In this document: piece after piece, positions 34,999-49,000 of the stretch | How the letters are laid out: each line of letters starts with the position of its first letter | Numbering within the stretch: position 1 is the first letter of the stretch | NCBI RefSeq assembly: GCF_023053635.1 | Contig: NC_086172.1 | Span: 21,977,501-22,041,500 of the forward strand | DNA length: 64,000 nt | Source: Elgaria multicarinata webbii | Lineage: Eukaryota; Chordata; Lepidosauria; Squamata; Anguidae | Direction of reading: 5' to 3' | Program-made: the position numbers and the translations under genes | The notes under the pieces: model-generated | Told to the model about the DNA's origin: nothing | The model's database searches: none | The model's input: the letters and a program-made list of their open reading frames with translations, nothing else

Positions 34999-37900
34999 CT
35001 GTAGACAAAACAGGATATTCAAATTCAAGTCAATATGCAAATATGGCTCACCAATTTTAGATGTTGTTAACATAGGCTAAACTGGATGGCATAACAATTT
35101 GGGCACTCCAGCAAATACAGTTCTCCTTTCTAGGCAGGTAAGCAGTATCTTTTATTGAGTTCAACATTTCTGCTAGGTAAAACAAAACAAGTAAGCAAAA
35201 AGCCTCTTGAATGAGTGATAGTGAGGATGCCTAGAATTAAATAGGGCTGAATAAGAGTTCTGCGAGAGGCCAGAAGAATACAACAATGCATGACATTAGA
35301 AGATGCCATTTAAATCTCTTGCCAAAAGAGGGCTGTAAGAATGAGATGTTGCTCAAAGGTTAGTGACTACATATATACTTTTTTTAAAAAAAATGATAAC
35401 AGTTCAGGCAGCTTTCTATTGAGTGGAGGAAGATCCACTTGAACAAGCAGTCCTAAATTATACTTCCTCAATTACAAATGCATATATATATATCAGTGAC
35501 ATTCTAGGCAGGAAGATGCAATCCAAATTAACACAAAGTTTAATTAACACAGAACTCCAGGCTTTATTTGAGAGCCAAATCAATGACATCATCCCCCAGA
35601 GCTCGTGGCAGGAAACTCAAATCTCAGGCTTATTCCTTCAAGCTGGCAACAGCAGCAACACACATGTATGCGATGCACACACTGCTTGCTGCTGGCCTTT
35701 CTCTGCAGCCTTTCCTTTCCTGAGGTGGAAGAAACAACAGTAGCCACAGCGATCCACCCATCCTTCCTACGATCACATTTGTCTGATGGGGCTGCACTAT
35801 CAGAAGGATGACATATGGCACCAACTGCTGCTGCATGCACCTGACATTGCCAACATTGGCTCCTTCTCTTGAGGGAAGCCAGCCAAGAGTCTACCAAAAA
35901 TATTTTAAAACTCTTCCTCTAAAACATCTAATGCTGGATTCAGGCCACCACGACCAGCTAGAACAGCCACAGAGTTCCGATTTGTATTCTGATCCCATGC
36001 TGTTTGGATACTCCTGCAATTAAATCTATTAACAAAGGGTTCAGGAATTTGAAACACAACAGTGTTAAGTTATCATTCTGCACTGGGTATTTAAGAGTGC
36101 ACTCCTATGCCTGTATACTTATAAGTAAGCTTCAGCGTTCAGTGGGTTTTACTAGCTAGTCAGTGTGTTTCAGAATGCAGGCTTAGGGCTCATCTACACC
36201 AAGCAGGATATTGCACTACGAAAGTAGTATATAAAAGGCTGGAGCCACACTACTGCTTTATAGCGGTATTGAAGTGCACTGACAATTGTTGGGGCCCATT
36301 GACACATACCATATACCGCTTTCATAGTGCTATATCCTGCTTGGCGTAGATGTGTCCTGGGCCCCAACAGTTGTCAGTGCACTTCAATACCGCTATAAAG
36401 CAGTAGCGTGGCTCCTGCCTTTTATATACCACTTTCATAGTGGAATATCCTGCTGGTGTAGATGAGCCCTTAGTTGCCTAACAGGGAGAATTTCAGCAGG
36501 TGGAGTTTCTCCTGCCACAGACTTGATATGTTGCCCAACTCCATATTTACCTAGTAAAAAATCCCATCGGGGCTTATTCCACCCATAGGAGGACAACATT
36601 CTTGTGAGGTTCCACCAATAATGTTACATTGTTACATAGTGAGTGAAATACTTAATCACACCAAGACAGAGTGGTGTAATCTATCTGTCAGGGCAGTTTT
36701 GAGGCAAAATTGGGTAATTCCACGTAAACCATGCTGCTGTCTGGCTTGAAATCAATTTGGTGATGGATGACATAGGTGATATATGTTTTATACAGATGAC
36801 TTGCAGTTGGTCTGTTTTTCTTTCTTGCCTAGACTCTAGCTTAAATTCAAATTGTTGGCAATCTTCTCTGAATTTGTGTCTTTCTCCTTTTTTGACTGAC
36901 ATTTCGGCAAGGTATTTTTGGGGTGTGGTTAGATGAGGGAGGTACGATACCTTGCATTTCACTGTGAGGGCTACAGATTGGTGTGAATCGAAGCTGCCGT
37001 TAGTAGCCTCAGTCTGTATGTATTTTTCAAACACAACCCAATTTCTAACCACGCCCTCACTTCTGTCTTGCAATAAATCCTTTTATAGGATTTCAGGGTA
37101 GGCTGGAGGAGGGATTTGCTGGTCTGCATCAGGCAGAAATATGTCTTCATCCAGCACAGCACACAAACCTGTTCTTCATTAGACGGACTTCTCTCTTTCG
37201 TGCTGCTTCCTCTGCTGGTTGGGTGGGAAGTGCTGGGGAGGACGCCATGACGACACCAGGTGCGATGGTGCTTGTAGGTGCTGTGCGAATCTGGTAGGTC
37301 TGGACGTCCCCTGAGGCAGCTAAGAAGAAAAGCCGTCAGGGAAAAGAGGAGTGTGAGATTTGACAGCTCTGGTAGACTACACTGTTAAAAAAAACAGTGT
37401 GAGGGTCACAATCCTATGCATGTTTGTTAGATCAATGTTCTTTTCACCCAAGGACGAGATCCAAACAGCCCTTAAGCACGACTCCACCATTCCAACGACA
37501 GAGGGTTCAAAAGCGCTTTATTGATCTAACATGTTTAGACAAAAACAAGTGCCACAATTTCCAGCGTGGCCCAGCCAACACGACTGGCTGGAGGAATACT
37601 GGGACTTGCAGGGCTTTTTTCTGTCTATACATGCGTATGATGGCAACCTGAATAACTATTATCTATTCAGACTGCAGATCCCTTCCTACATTACCTGAAG
37701 TGGCATGGCTGATATCTCCTCCACAGCGCTCTCTTGCCACACTGCAAGTGTATAAAACTTCTGACCATCGGCTCACATCACATGTCAGTGAAGCCCCTGC
37801 CCCCTTCTCTCTGCCCTCCTAACCCTTCTCAGTTTCTTTCTCCTTATCTCTCTTTGCAGCTTTGCCCATCCCTGCCTATTCTTGACTTTCTCACCCCACT

Positions 37901-40900
37901 TCAAATAATTTCCCCACCTCTTAGGGCATGTCTACACCGGGGAGGAGGATCTCGCGATATGCTAATTGCAAGATCCTCCCCCTCAGTCCACATGGGCCGC
38001 GCAACATCCCGGGCATCGCGCCTGTTGTGGCGGCCATTTTTTCTTTTACAAACAAGAAGAGGAAATTAAGTTTTTTTTAAAAAAAAGCCCCACTCCTGCT
38101 CCCCACTCCCGATGGGCACGGAGCGCCTGAAGAGCTCCGTGCCCCATTCCCAGCTCCTTGAACTGGGACAGCTGCCCACACCTCCCGTGGTCTCAGGATG
38201 ATCCTGAGACCACGGGAAAAATCGGGCTCAAAGCCATCCCGGTTATCCAGGGGAAATGGAGGGATCTTCCCTCCCTGCCCCCGGGATCCCCTGTGTGTCA
38301 TGTGGACGCACAGGGATGATCCCAGGGTGCAGACATGCCCTCAGTTTTTTCTTCTACATCTCCTATCCCTTCTGTGATTCAAAATATATCCTCATCTCCT
38401 TGGCTTCTTCCATCAAATTCTACCTGCCTCTTCACACAGGTGGCCATCTTATTTCCAACATTCCAATCTTTCTGAGACAGGAGGAAGGGGGGAGAGCGAC
38501 GCAACTGAGTGTGCTCTGTTGAGGCCTCCATTGCCTTTAATGGGGCAAAGAAATATATTCATTAAAAATCAACGGAAGTGAGTTTTGAAAAAAGAAAAGC
38601 CATTCCACCAACTAGAAGGACAGGGAGACAAGATCCCACCACTGGATTGAAGGGTAAGGGTCCCAATTCAGAGCTTTTAGTGCGCAAAGAAATGGTCACC
38701 ACCCGGAAGAAGAGTCATTTTGAGCCAGAGAGGCTTTTCCCACTTTGGTACTTTGAACTGCCATCCTGCCCTCAATATTTCACCAATCTTCTTGAAACGC
38801 GCAGGGTATGTAAAACAAGCATTTCTTTCTGGCAGATCTCATTTTCAAAAAGATTGGTGAAACATTTTCCATTTTATGAACGTCAGAATGACCCACCCCC
38901 AATTACAGCCTTAACATTGTGGAATGTTAATCTTCCCAATCCCCAATCTTTCCCAGAAGCCATTCCTTTGTTTCTCCTGCCTGTTCCAATACCCGTACCA
39001 CATTATATACTAGTGTTGTCAAGCTGGTTATCCTTGTTGGTCTTTGCCTGCCTCTGTATTTTCTGCATATTATTCCCCAAAGGCGTTGCCTCCCCCCACT
39101 GCCCCAACACATTTAGTTGACACACATGTTTTTTGTTAGTGAACAGGCACATTCAATTCCACTTAAATTAATTGCTGGTGCTTTCCAGGAGCCACAAGAG
39201 CAGAGCAAGTAAGCTCCAGTTTGTACGCCCTCACTTATTAAATTAGCTTGTAAATAATTATTTTGCTCCAAAAGTAAAGAATGTTCCCACCACTAATAGG
39301 TCACTGTTGCTGAAGACCACTTGGCAGTGCCAGAAACCAAACCATGAAGGAAGGACAAATAGTTTTTTTAAAAAATAACAGGCTATTGTCTAGATAGTAG
39401 CATACAGAACTGAAACCAAAACTATTGTTTGCCCTAGACAAACTACTTTAATCTATCACCCATTATTGCCAGAAAAAGTAGAGCATATTACACCTTTTGG
39501 AGCAGCAGAACTTTGCTCAGAAGTGTTATGCTTTACTAATTTCCTGTGTGCATGATGCTTCTCAATGGAAAAAAATAATTTCACAAATGAAGGGCATCTA
39601 GAGCAAATCTTGCACAAATCACTTAAGAATTCTCTTACCTTGTACAACAACTTGGTTGCTGGGTACAAGAATCTGTTGTCCATCAGTGGTCTGTGCATAC
39701 TGTAAAATGGTGGTACCAGGCTGGGTTGCAGCTGCATTCGTCATGGTTAGAGTCTGCAGGCCCTGTACTCCATCCGTGCCATTGTTAGCTAATTGGATTG
39801 CACCTCCCTGGGTGATAGCAACTGAAAGCAGGCAGTTGAAAATCAACACTTAGAACGTCAACCTCCTCAATATCACACACACACACACACACCTGCTCCC
39901 CTATTCTGTATACGATACTGTGGTTCCTTGCGTAATTACATCTACTGAACAGTCAATGAAGGCAGTCCTAGTGCAGCTGACACAGAAATCACTACAAGGG
40001 CAGTGTTAAAAACCCTTGTCACCATTTTGCTACTGCTCTGTTTGAGTTTCTTGCACAAGTGTTGCAGCTGAGACTTCTCGTGCATTTTTTTTAAAAGCCT
40101 CATTTACAGTGGAACCCTACACATATCTACTCAGAAGTAAGCACCATTGCGTTTTATGGAACTTATTCCCAATGTAAGTGTGTATAGCATTGCAGCTTTA
40201 GAAAGGTTGTCCTTCTGTAGCATAAAAGCTGTTATTTGATGGGCAGAAGAAATACAGTTGACTAAACAAGAAATATTTACAGTTCTGTACAACATGTAGA
40301 AGAGTGTAACTTGATATGTGCATTCATGTTCACAACTTGTATTTTAACAGTTCAGTGGTATTTAGACACTTCGAATACTGATCTTTACTATCATTATGTA
40401 TTTACTGTGTGACTCCTGAGTTTTTCAATGTGAAAAAATGCACAATTAGCAATAGAAAATTAGTTACAAACATCCACTGACATAATCAAATATTGCAAAG
40501 TAATCTACTCCTTATATGCCTATGGCAAGCTCTGTTAATTCCAATGGTAAAGAATTGTTTTATTTTATTCTCTTCTCATCTCTATACTTCATGCATATAT
40601 GTTTTGCCCTTCTATTTACACCCTTTCCTCAGTCAGATCTCCATTCTATTATTACCATCGTTGCCTCTTCACTCAGTTTCTTTTTATTATTCACATATTG
40701 ATTATTATTCACATTTGCATGTAACAGCGGCAAAGACACTTTCAATTTGAATACGCAACTGCCAATCAACCCGATTGCAGGTTGATTTGTGACATGCAAG
40801 CATGGACACCATGGTTTTTTTGTGAAGTAAACAATGCAAACATAACCTACAATTAGTTCTTAGGTTAACTGTGGGCTGTTTAACCCACGAATAACCCATA

Positions 40901-43017
40901 GCACATCACAAGGCAACCTGTGATCTGGCGGACTAGCGACTGCATATTCGGATTGGAAGCAGCTCGTGCGCTGCCCATAACCCAGCAAAACTTTAATTAA
41001 TCTACGATTTGCTACCGTTCCATGCTAACAGGCCCATAGATTCTCCTCTTCACTTTCTTTTCTATTTCGTTATGGTCTATCTTCGTTCATGAAGTTCCTC
41101 AGTCTGCTACACCTCATTCAGACTGCAGCAGGAATACCGTTACCACATGGTCCCTCATTCAATGCTTCTAGCATAGACTCCTCATTATCGCCACATATAC
41201 GCCCATCCATTCATGCAGACAATACCTGCATGCACAGCATTGCCATATTGATGGTGGATATCAGCAACACCAGTCCCTAAAAGAAAATCAGGACCACACT
41301 GGGGACCAGGGCAAACAATTATCACAAGCACTACGCCCTCAGTCCTCCCACCCAGCCTTGAAAGTTTACCAAGTAAGGATGATCCACATGGCAACACACT
41401 TCACATGATAATTGCAACTAGGACATGAAAGCATGCTTGCATGCAATAGCTGTTGCAGAGCAATGGTCACAGAACCAGGGTCAATTATCACTTGATAAAC
41501 TATCACTTCAACTGCTTTTGTCATATGGTCTTAGAGCCTCATGTGGTGCAGAGTGGTAAGCGGCAATTACTGCAGCCGAAACTCTCCCCACGGCCTGAGT
41601 TCGATCCCAGCGGAAGCTGGTTCTCAGGCAGCCAGCTCAGGTCGACTCAGCCTTCCATCCCTCTGAGGTCGTTAAAATGAGTATCCAGCTAGCTGGGGGA
41701 AAGGTAACCGCGACTGGGGAAGGCAATGGCAAACCACCCCGCTACAAAAGTCTGCCAAGAAAACGTCACCGAAAACAGGCGTCCCTCCAGGAGTCAGCAA
41801 TGACTCAAGTGCTTTGCACGAGAGGTTCCTTTCCTTCCTTTCCTTAGTGGCAAAGTGGCACATGCTAACAGAGCATCCCAAAGCTACACTTCTCTTTCCT
41901 ATGTATGAGCTACCCCTACCCTCCACACCTTCCCTTGGTAACATACCTGAAGGGGTTTATGCTATCCTTCCGAGAAACGTTTGCCCAGAAAAAAATACCT
42001 TCAGGACAGAGTATTCGCAGATTCCATTAGCTCTGCTCCCTTCTTCAGGTGCTGCTCAAGTACCCCCTTGTGTGCTACTATTATCCCATTTCCTCACCAA
42101 AGGTGTTGGGATTGGCCTTTGGCAGAGGTGGCACCTTTGCAACCAACATTATGTACATTTCTGTTCTGCTGCAGTGCTCATCGGACTGGGTTGTTACTGC
42201 CTTTTGGCTTCTTTCTATATATTTCCAGCATGCCTGACACCACACTTTAAATCCTAACAGTGGCAAACATGGGGCTTTGGACGTTTTTGAGCACATTGGA
42301 AGAATTCATAACACAAATCCTAGGCTTCCTTTATTTTTTAAATTAAAACTTTGATGCGCTCTTCCTCCCCAATTAAGAAATGAAAAACGCAAACCACGTA
42401 CTGTATTGCCCACTGCTGGTTTGGTAAATTGGAGTTGGCACCGTGACAGTCGTGATGGCAGGTGCTGCTGCTTCCTCCTCAGATTTTTCTTCTTCAATCC
42501 TTGGCACGCCTGGGGCATCCGAGGACAAGTCGTTCAAGATTTTTCTAAAAGGGAAAAATAGTGGGAATTTTTTTACCCAATTCTAGTGGCTACCATGTTT
42601 CTGAGCAAGCTCAATGTGCCTCAAATCAAGAAGTAATATGTAAGGACAAGAACTGGGGTTACATTGAGTAAGAATATATGATGAACCCTGGTAGCTCAGA
42701 TCAAGGATCCACCTTGTGGAGAATCATTTCTAATAGTGGTCACCTATGAAGGCAAGAGCCCTCTCCCGCTGTTTACCCCTACAGTGTAGAGAGGCAGTGT
42801 GGTGTAGTGGTGAGAGTGTTGGACTGAGAGTTGGGAGATCCGGGTTCTAGTCCCCACTCGGCCATGGAAGCTCACTGGGTGACTTTGGGCCAGTCACAGA
42901 CTCTCAGCCCAGCCTACCTCACAGGGTTGTGGTTGTGAGGATAAAATGGAGCGGAGGAGGAGGATAATGTATGATGCCTTGGGTTCCTTGGAGGAAAGAA
43001 GGCAGGATATAAATGCA

Positions 43018-43061
<44 letters not shown>

Positions 43062-46000
43062 AGCAACTGGTATTCAGATGTGAGTGCTGAATCTGCAAGT
43101 TCCATTTAGTCCCATGGCTATTGATAGACCTATCTTCCATGAATCAGTCTTGTGGCTGTGAATTTCAAAAGTCAATGATTTAGTAGTGTGTAAAGAAACA
43201 CTTTCTTTATCCTGAATGCTTTAGCTTTTCCTCAAAAGAAAGTTGCTCCAACTTCTCTATCGTATGGTTGCCCCTTTCTGTACTTTTCCCAGGTCTACAA
43301 TATCCTTTTTGAAATGGGGAGACCAGAACTGTACACTGTATTCCAAAAGCCATAGATTTCTATAAGGTTATTACAACATAGAATTATCTATGCTTAATCG
43401 TTGCTATTGCACACTGAATTGAAGTTTTAATGGAATTATTCATAACTATTCACAATCACCCCAGACCTTTTCTGGTTTGTGATTGCTAGGCCAGTTTAGA
43501 TTCCATCAGTGTATGAATCGTGCAGAATCAATGGGCCAGTTTGCACAATCAAACAGTCCACTGTGGCTTTATTTAAGCCATTGTGGCTTATGGCACGTGC
43601 GGGTGGCCACTTTGAATAATCTTGCAGACAAGCAGGCAGTTTGTGGTGCTGTCCAAACCTAAGGACTATGGGTTATGCAACAGTTAAATAGAAGCAGCAG
43701 TAAGAACAACTACAGCAAATATGTATTAAGCATTGAAAAGGTTAGGTACACAACAAGATAACTCCAATTCTAAATTAAGACGCAAGCAGATCATGAAGAG
43801 TTAAACAACCCTAAAACAGGTCATAAGTTCTGCAAAGGTTGTTCAACCCTCACATATAACCCACAGTCCCCGGGTTCAGACAACATGACAAGCCACATTC
43901 AGGATGGCGCCTGTGGGCATCACAGCTCATTATGGCTTTCATAAGCCACAACAAGCTGTGGCAAATGGGCAAACTATGTCAGCGAGAACAAAGGTGTCTC
44001 TGGACAGTTGGATCTGATTCCCAACAGTTGGAATTGATAGAAGATGTAGGAATCTCTACCTTAAATAGGTATAGACATAGGTAGTGTGGTGTAGTCGCTA
44101 AAGTGTCAGACTGAGAGTCAGGAGATCTGGTTTCTAGTCCCCACTCAGTCATGGAAGCTCACCAGGTGACTTTGGACCAGTCACAGACTCTCAGTCTAGC
44201 CTACCTCCCAGGATTGTTGTTGTGTTGATGAAATGGAGAGGAGGATTACGTATGCCACCTTGGATTCCTTGGAGGAAAAATGGCAGGATATAAATGTAAT
44301 AAATAAATGTTGCAGTAGCAGCAGCAGCAGTAACAACAACAACTATTTATTAAGAATTGAAAAAGCTAGGTAGCTCAAAATCTAAATCAGAAAAGACACA
44401 AACAGATCTTGAGGAGCAGAAGAGAAGCAGAAATAAAACTTAGAGAGGTGCGGAGTGTGCTGAGCCTAGAAATCAATTTAAGAAAAGAAAAAAAAAGACA
44501 TGTTTTGAACAGGAGAATAAAAAGTGAGAATATTAGGGGAAGAACAGCAAATGGATTGTTACAAGAAAGGATCGTTACAAGGAAAGATGAGTCTGAGCAA
44601 GTACACCAGGAACCATAGAGTGAAGGGAACTAGGAGAACTATTAAGAGACCAAAGAGAGGATGGATATTATGGAGTTACAATAAACTGAAGGGATTTCTA
44701 AATCAAGGTAAACTTCTAGCACAGCCTTGTCCAATCTGGTGCCCTCCAGATATGTTGGACTGCCACTCCGGGAAAACCCCAACTAGCCATGCTGGGACTT
44801 GCAGTCCAACACATCTGGAAGGCATCAGACTGAGGACAGTCGTTCTAGTGAATGCAGAAGGGATACAAGAACCTGTGAAGATAAAAGAAAGATGGGAAAG
44901 GTGTGGTCAACAGTGCAGGCAAAAGGAAGGAGCCAGCTAGGAGTAAGAAGTAAGAGGTTGAGGGAACAACTCATCATATTATATAGCGTTAGGATCTGAT
45001 TTCTTGCCCAGGTCGATCTTGGAAATATGTCACTGCCTGATTAATATCAGGGATACATTAGCATTTCCCCACTGTGGTGCAACTCTGCAACAGATTGGCC
45101 AAAAAAATGTGCAGTGTCAGGGACTTGTTTGAGACTTGTTCTACTTTACTGTGAATGCTAAACTCCATAAAACAAAACAAAAGTTATGGTAATGCTAATG
45201 ATCTCCTACTCTTATATGTATTTTCTTCACAAACTGGTTACCCAGAAAAGGGTCTGTGCTGTTATATCCTGGTCCGTTACATCTCCCTCTTCTAAGCAGG
45301 CAGATAATGTTTACAATGAATAAGCTTTATACAGACACCATGAGTGTGCCACAGTAAATTCTGTCCTGTACTCTCGTAGAATATCTCAACGCTCCATTTG
45401 ATGAGTGTTTTATTGCACGCTCGTTACTGGACACTCACAGAGTTTGCTCAGGTCCCTCACATGACGTCGTCTGCCTCCCGCACGCCTTCCACCCCTTCTG
45501 TTCTTCCTCGTGCAACAAAAAATCCCCTCTTCAAGTCCGATGCTTTTTTAAACTCGGAATCACTGCTCTCTCCTGCTGCAGCGCCATTATAACAGTGGAC
45601 ACAATGGGCTCATGCAACTTGTGTACTTCCTCTTTTGAAAAGAGGAAGTAACTGAGGAATGAAAACACGAAGGTAGGGAGCGTGTTAACCCCCCGGTGTG
45701 ATGGAGTTTAAAGAAAGCAATTAAGAAAACTAAAAACCTAATACAACTGACTTCTGGTTGGCATGTCACCAGATACTAATTATATGAAGGTATCCCTAGG
45801 GGTAGTTAGTAAATTCTTTGTATGCTGTTCTGCTGCATGTCTGTAACAGAAAATAAATTCCTACCTGTAGGAAGGTCGCCTAGAAAGAATTTCTCTGCGT
45901 TTCTGGGAGTCTGTGACACTGTCCACAGATTCCTGTGAATCTTCGCTTTCTGCAATAGTGGAGATCTAGATATAAGAGCACAGTAATGTTACCATTTTAA

Positions 46001-49000
46001 ATATATTTAACGCGGGTCAGGTTTAAAGGTGAGAATATGATTGAACTGGCATCAAAATGTCATTTTCTATACATGAAAAATCTGCAGGTTTAAGAAATTG
46101 TGATCGCCTATCACTTCTGGACATTCTGAAACACGGAGGCATGTTTAATTTATTTATTTATTTATTTATTTATTACATTTTTATACCGCCCAATAGCCGA
46201 AGCTCTCTGGGCGGTTCACAAAAATTAAAATCATCATAAAACAACCAACAAGTTAAAAATACAAATACAAAATACAATATAAAAAGCACAACCAGGATAA
46301 AACCATGCAGCAAAATTGATATAAGGTTAAAATACAGAGTTAAAACAGTATAATTTAAATTTAAGTTAAAATTAAGTGTTAAAATACTGAGTGAATAAAA
46401 AGGTCTTCAGCTGGCGACGAAAGGAGTACAGTGTAGGCGCCAGGCGGACCTCTCTGGGGAGCTCATTCCACAACCGGGGTGCCACAGCGGAGAAAGCCCT
46501 CCTCCTAGTAGCCACCTGCCTCACTTCCTTTGGCAGGGGCTCACGGAGAAGGGCCCCTGTAGATGATCTTAAGGTCCGGGTAGGTACATATGGGAGGAGG
46601 CGTTCCTTCAAATAACCTTAACAGTTATTCAGGGAATATGAAATTCTATAAACCCTAGCCTCTGGGACATCAAGGGGATGTTACAAACAAGAGATGTGCT
46701 TTGTAGCAGATGGCAGATATGGGATCCTTATCAGATTGGGTCTGGCTAGCATTTGCTCACCTTGATGATAGCTGAATATGAAACATTATATAGAAAAACT
46801 GTGGCAAAGTCTGCTTATTTTAAAAAAAACCCACAAAATGTTATTTTTAATTTGAAAAAGCCCATTTTTATAGATATTGACAAGGTTATCAGCTGCCTTC
46901 ATCTGTGGGAAATAAATAGCTTAAGAACTACAGGTAGATTAGCAGTTTAGGTTTCACTCAATTTAGTATAACCATGAAGGATTGTGAAACATTTGGCTTT
47001 ATATTTCAACATTCCTACTGCATTCTTGCCTTTAATCTGCTTCTTCTAAATTCCAAACACTTTGTTATCTGTCTGTTATCTTGTTTCACTGTAGTTAGAA
47101 ATTCCTGCATGCCGTCTGAAATCTGGTGGGCTTCACATGTCAAAGAGGATAAATCTGAAACCTACTTTTAGTGACCTGAAGTATAGACAGAAGAAACCAC
47201 AGAACTCATGAAGTGCAATGGGAGAGCAGTGGTCATTATCAAAATAATCTCATTTTGGGGATGTATCTATGGCAGGGGTGGGTAGAATTGCCTACAGAAG
47301 GGTACAAAAAATAAAGAGCCCTGCTGAGTTAGAACCAAGGTTTATCTAGCTCAGCATCCTATTTCTAAGAGTGGCCAAACAGATGCTTCTAGGACATCTA
47401 CAGATGGATATTCTAAATAGTTTCTGTTTTAATGTTAAATAGCAAAGGACTCTGAGAGTATTTCGGAGCCTGTTCGGGAGGAGAACCAGATTAAACACCC
47501 AGATTTTTAAAGTATCATGGACTACTGAAAGCTTTTAAATCTAACCCAAGGGTGAGAAAAGTTTTTGTGATCCAGAAACTACACTACCTATTTAAGAATA
47601 GCTAGAGGATGACACCCCAAAATGCACATGCAAATGCATTGTTTCCTTCACACAACATCCGTTCCAAACAAGTACCTGCCCCCTTTCACCAGGAAAGGCT
47701 ACTCCTTTCTCGTGGTGAGAATGCAAATGTGAGAGTGTCGGTTTCCCACCTACTACTTGCTCCACTGAAGGTTTCAGATATAGAAAGGGGGGGGGGGTGT
47801 TATAAAGCCAGTAGCCTTGCTCCTAGCCTCCATGCCTGAGCCACAGGGAAGTCCTTCTCAGCTGATACCTGTCGGGCTTTATTTATTTATTTATTACATT
47901 TTTATACTGCCCAATAGCTGAAGCTCTCTGGGCGGTTCACAAAAATTAAAACCATGAAGAGCATAAAAAACAACCAAGCATCTAAAAACACAAATACAAC
48001 ACAACCAGGATAAAACCACACAGCAAAAATTGATACAGGATAAAATATGGAATTAAAACAAAGTTAATTTAAGTTAAATTAGGTGTTAAAATACTGAGAA
48101 AATGAAAAAGGTCTTCAGCTGGTGACGGAAAGGGTACAGTGTAGGCGCCAGGCGAACCTCTCTGGGGAGCTCGTTCCACAACCGGGGTGCCACAGCGGAG
48201 AAAGCCCTCCTCCTAGTAGCCACCTGCCTCACTTCCTTTGGCAGGGGCTCACGGAGAAGGGCCCCTGTAGATGATCTTAAGGTCTGGGCAGGTACATATG
48301 GGAGGAGGCATTCCTTCAAATAACCTGGCCCCAAGCTGTTTACGGCTTTGAATGTTAGTTCCAGCACTTTGAATCAGGCTTGGACCTGGACTGGCAGCCA
48401 ATGAAGTTGTAGATGGACTGGCATGATGTGGTCTTGCCGGCCAGTCCCTGTTAGTAAACGGGCTGCCCTGCTTTAAATGATGCCCATCAAGCAGCACATA
48501 CGCCTTCCTCCCACCCCCCCACAAGACAACCAGGTCTTGCCAAGTTGGAAGAAACAGGGGATCATAAGAGATGAGGCTGCAGCTCCAATCTGTCATGCTT
48601 GCTGCTGCTGCCACAGCTGCTCCCCTGTCTAGGCACTGGGCCTTGCATCACTCTCTGGCTAACCTGGAGAGTTCCTCCTCGCTCCTTTGTCAGTCACACT
48701 GGACTGATTGATTGCACAGACCAGCCAATCATCTTGGACTCCGCCCGGGATGCTCTTTTCCTTCATGCATGCACTTTCGACAGTTCCTTGCAAGGCCAAT
48801 CCAACAGCTTCTAGGTCTCCTTCTGCAAGCTGCCTCCTCTTACCACAGTACATTATTCTGTGGCTCAAGCCAGACCAGACCTACTTCCCTTAGAAACGTT
48901 ATATTGGTTGATGTAGGCCACGGAGATGGGGAAGAACAAAAGCAGAGTGGATCCAAATTAAATGATCAGAGGAGCCAGGGCGAACTTAAGCCTCTAGTCC

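Larger units (their letters stand above)
34999..37168 (-). other. CREB1: CREB1 last intron
   Basis: The intron holds a palindromic MITE at 36093, the Harbinger-like hairpin at 36186-36469, and otherwise unassigned sequence. Open frames at 35423-36023 and 36681-37162 have no recognisable product. Confidence 0.8.
37320..39638 (-). other. CREB1: CREB1 intron
   Basis: The intron contains the nested MITE at 37403-37649 and the long Harbinger-like element at 37924-38340. A 180-codon plus-strand open frame at 38578-39120 has no recognisable domain and is judged a chance frame. The rest is unassigned. Confidence 0.8.
39822..42401 (-). other. CREB1: CREB1 intron
   Basis: The intron holds a (CA)n run at about 39875-39892, a palindromic MITE at 40107, decayed 'TTCAGACAACA'-type sequence near 40850-41030, and the Sauria-type SINE at 41529-41850. 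Other parts are unassigned. Confidence 0.8.
42545..45864 (-). other. CREB1: CREB1 intron
   Basis: The intron contains two tRNA-derived SINEs (42789 and 44077), a palindromic MITE (44722), and two decayed stretches (about 43545-43700 and 43870-44000) with GTTCAGACAACATG and CACAACAAGCTGTGG-like arms related to the 16857 palindrome. The remainder is unassigned. Confidence 0.8.

Noticed and set aside
35423-37073. Overlapping frames of 60-130 codons in the last CREB1 intron
   Set aside because: They have no homology, and several lie across MITE hairpins. No evidence of coding.
38578-39120. 180-codon open frame on the plus strand within a CREB1 intron, the longest uninterrupted frame apart from CpG-rich shadows
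   Set aside because: It shows no recognisable domain, has low-complexity composition, lacks splice or promoter context, and is antisense to CREB1 in a repeat-bearing intron. It is treated as a chance frame.
41529-44313. tRNA gene candidates from A- and B-box sequences
   Set aside because: The boxes are parts of three longer SINE copies with tails, and no tRNA cloverleaf can be drawn.
48086-48367. 93-codon minus-strand frame LELTFKAVNSLGPGYL as a possible gene
   Set aside because: It matches the end of L2 ORF2 and is repeated at 46372-46611.
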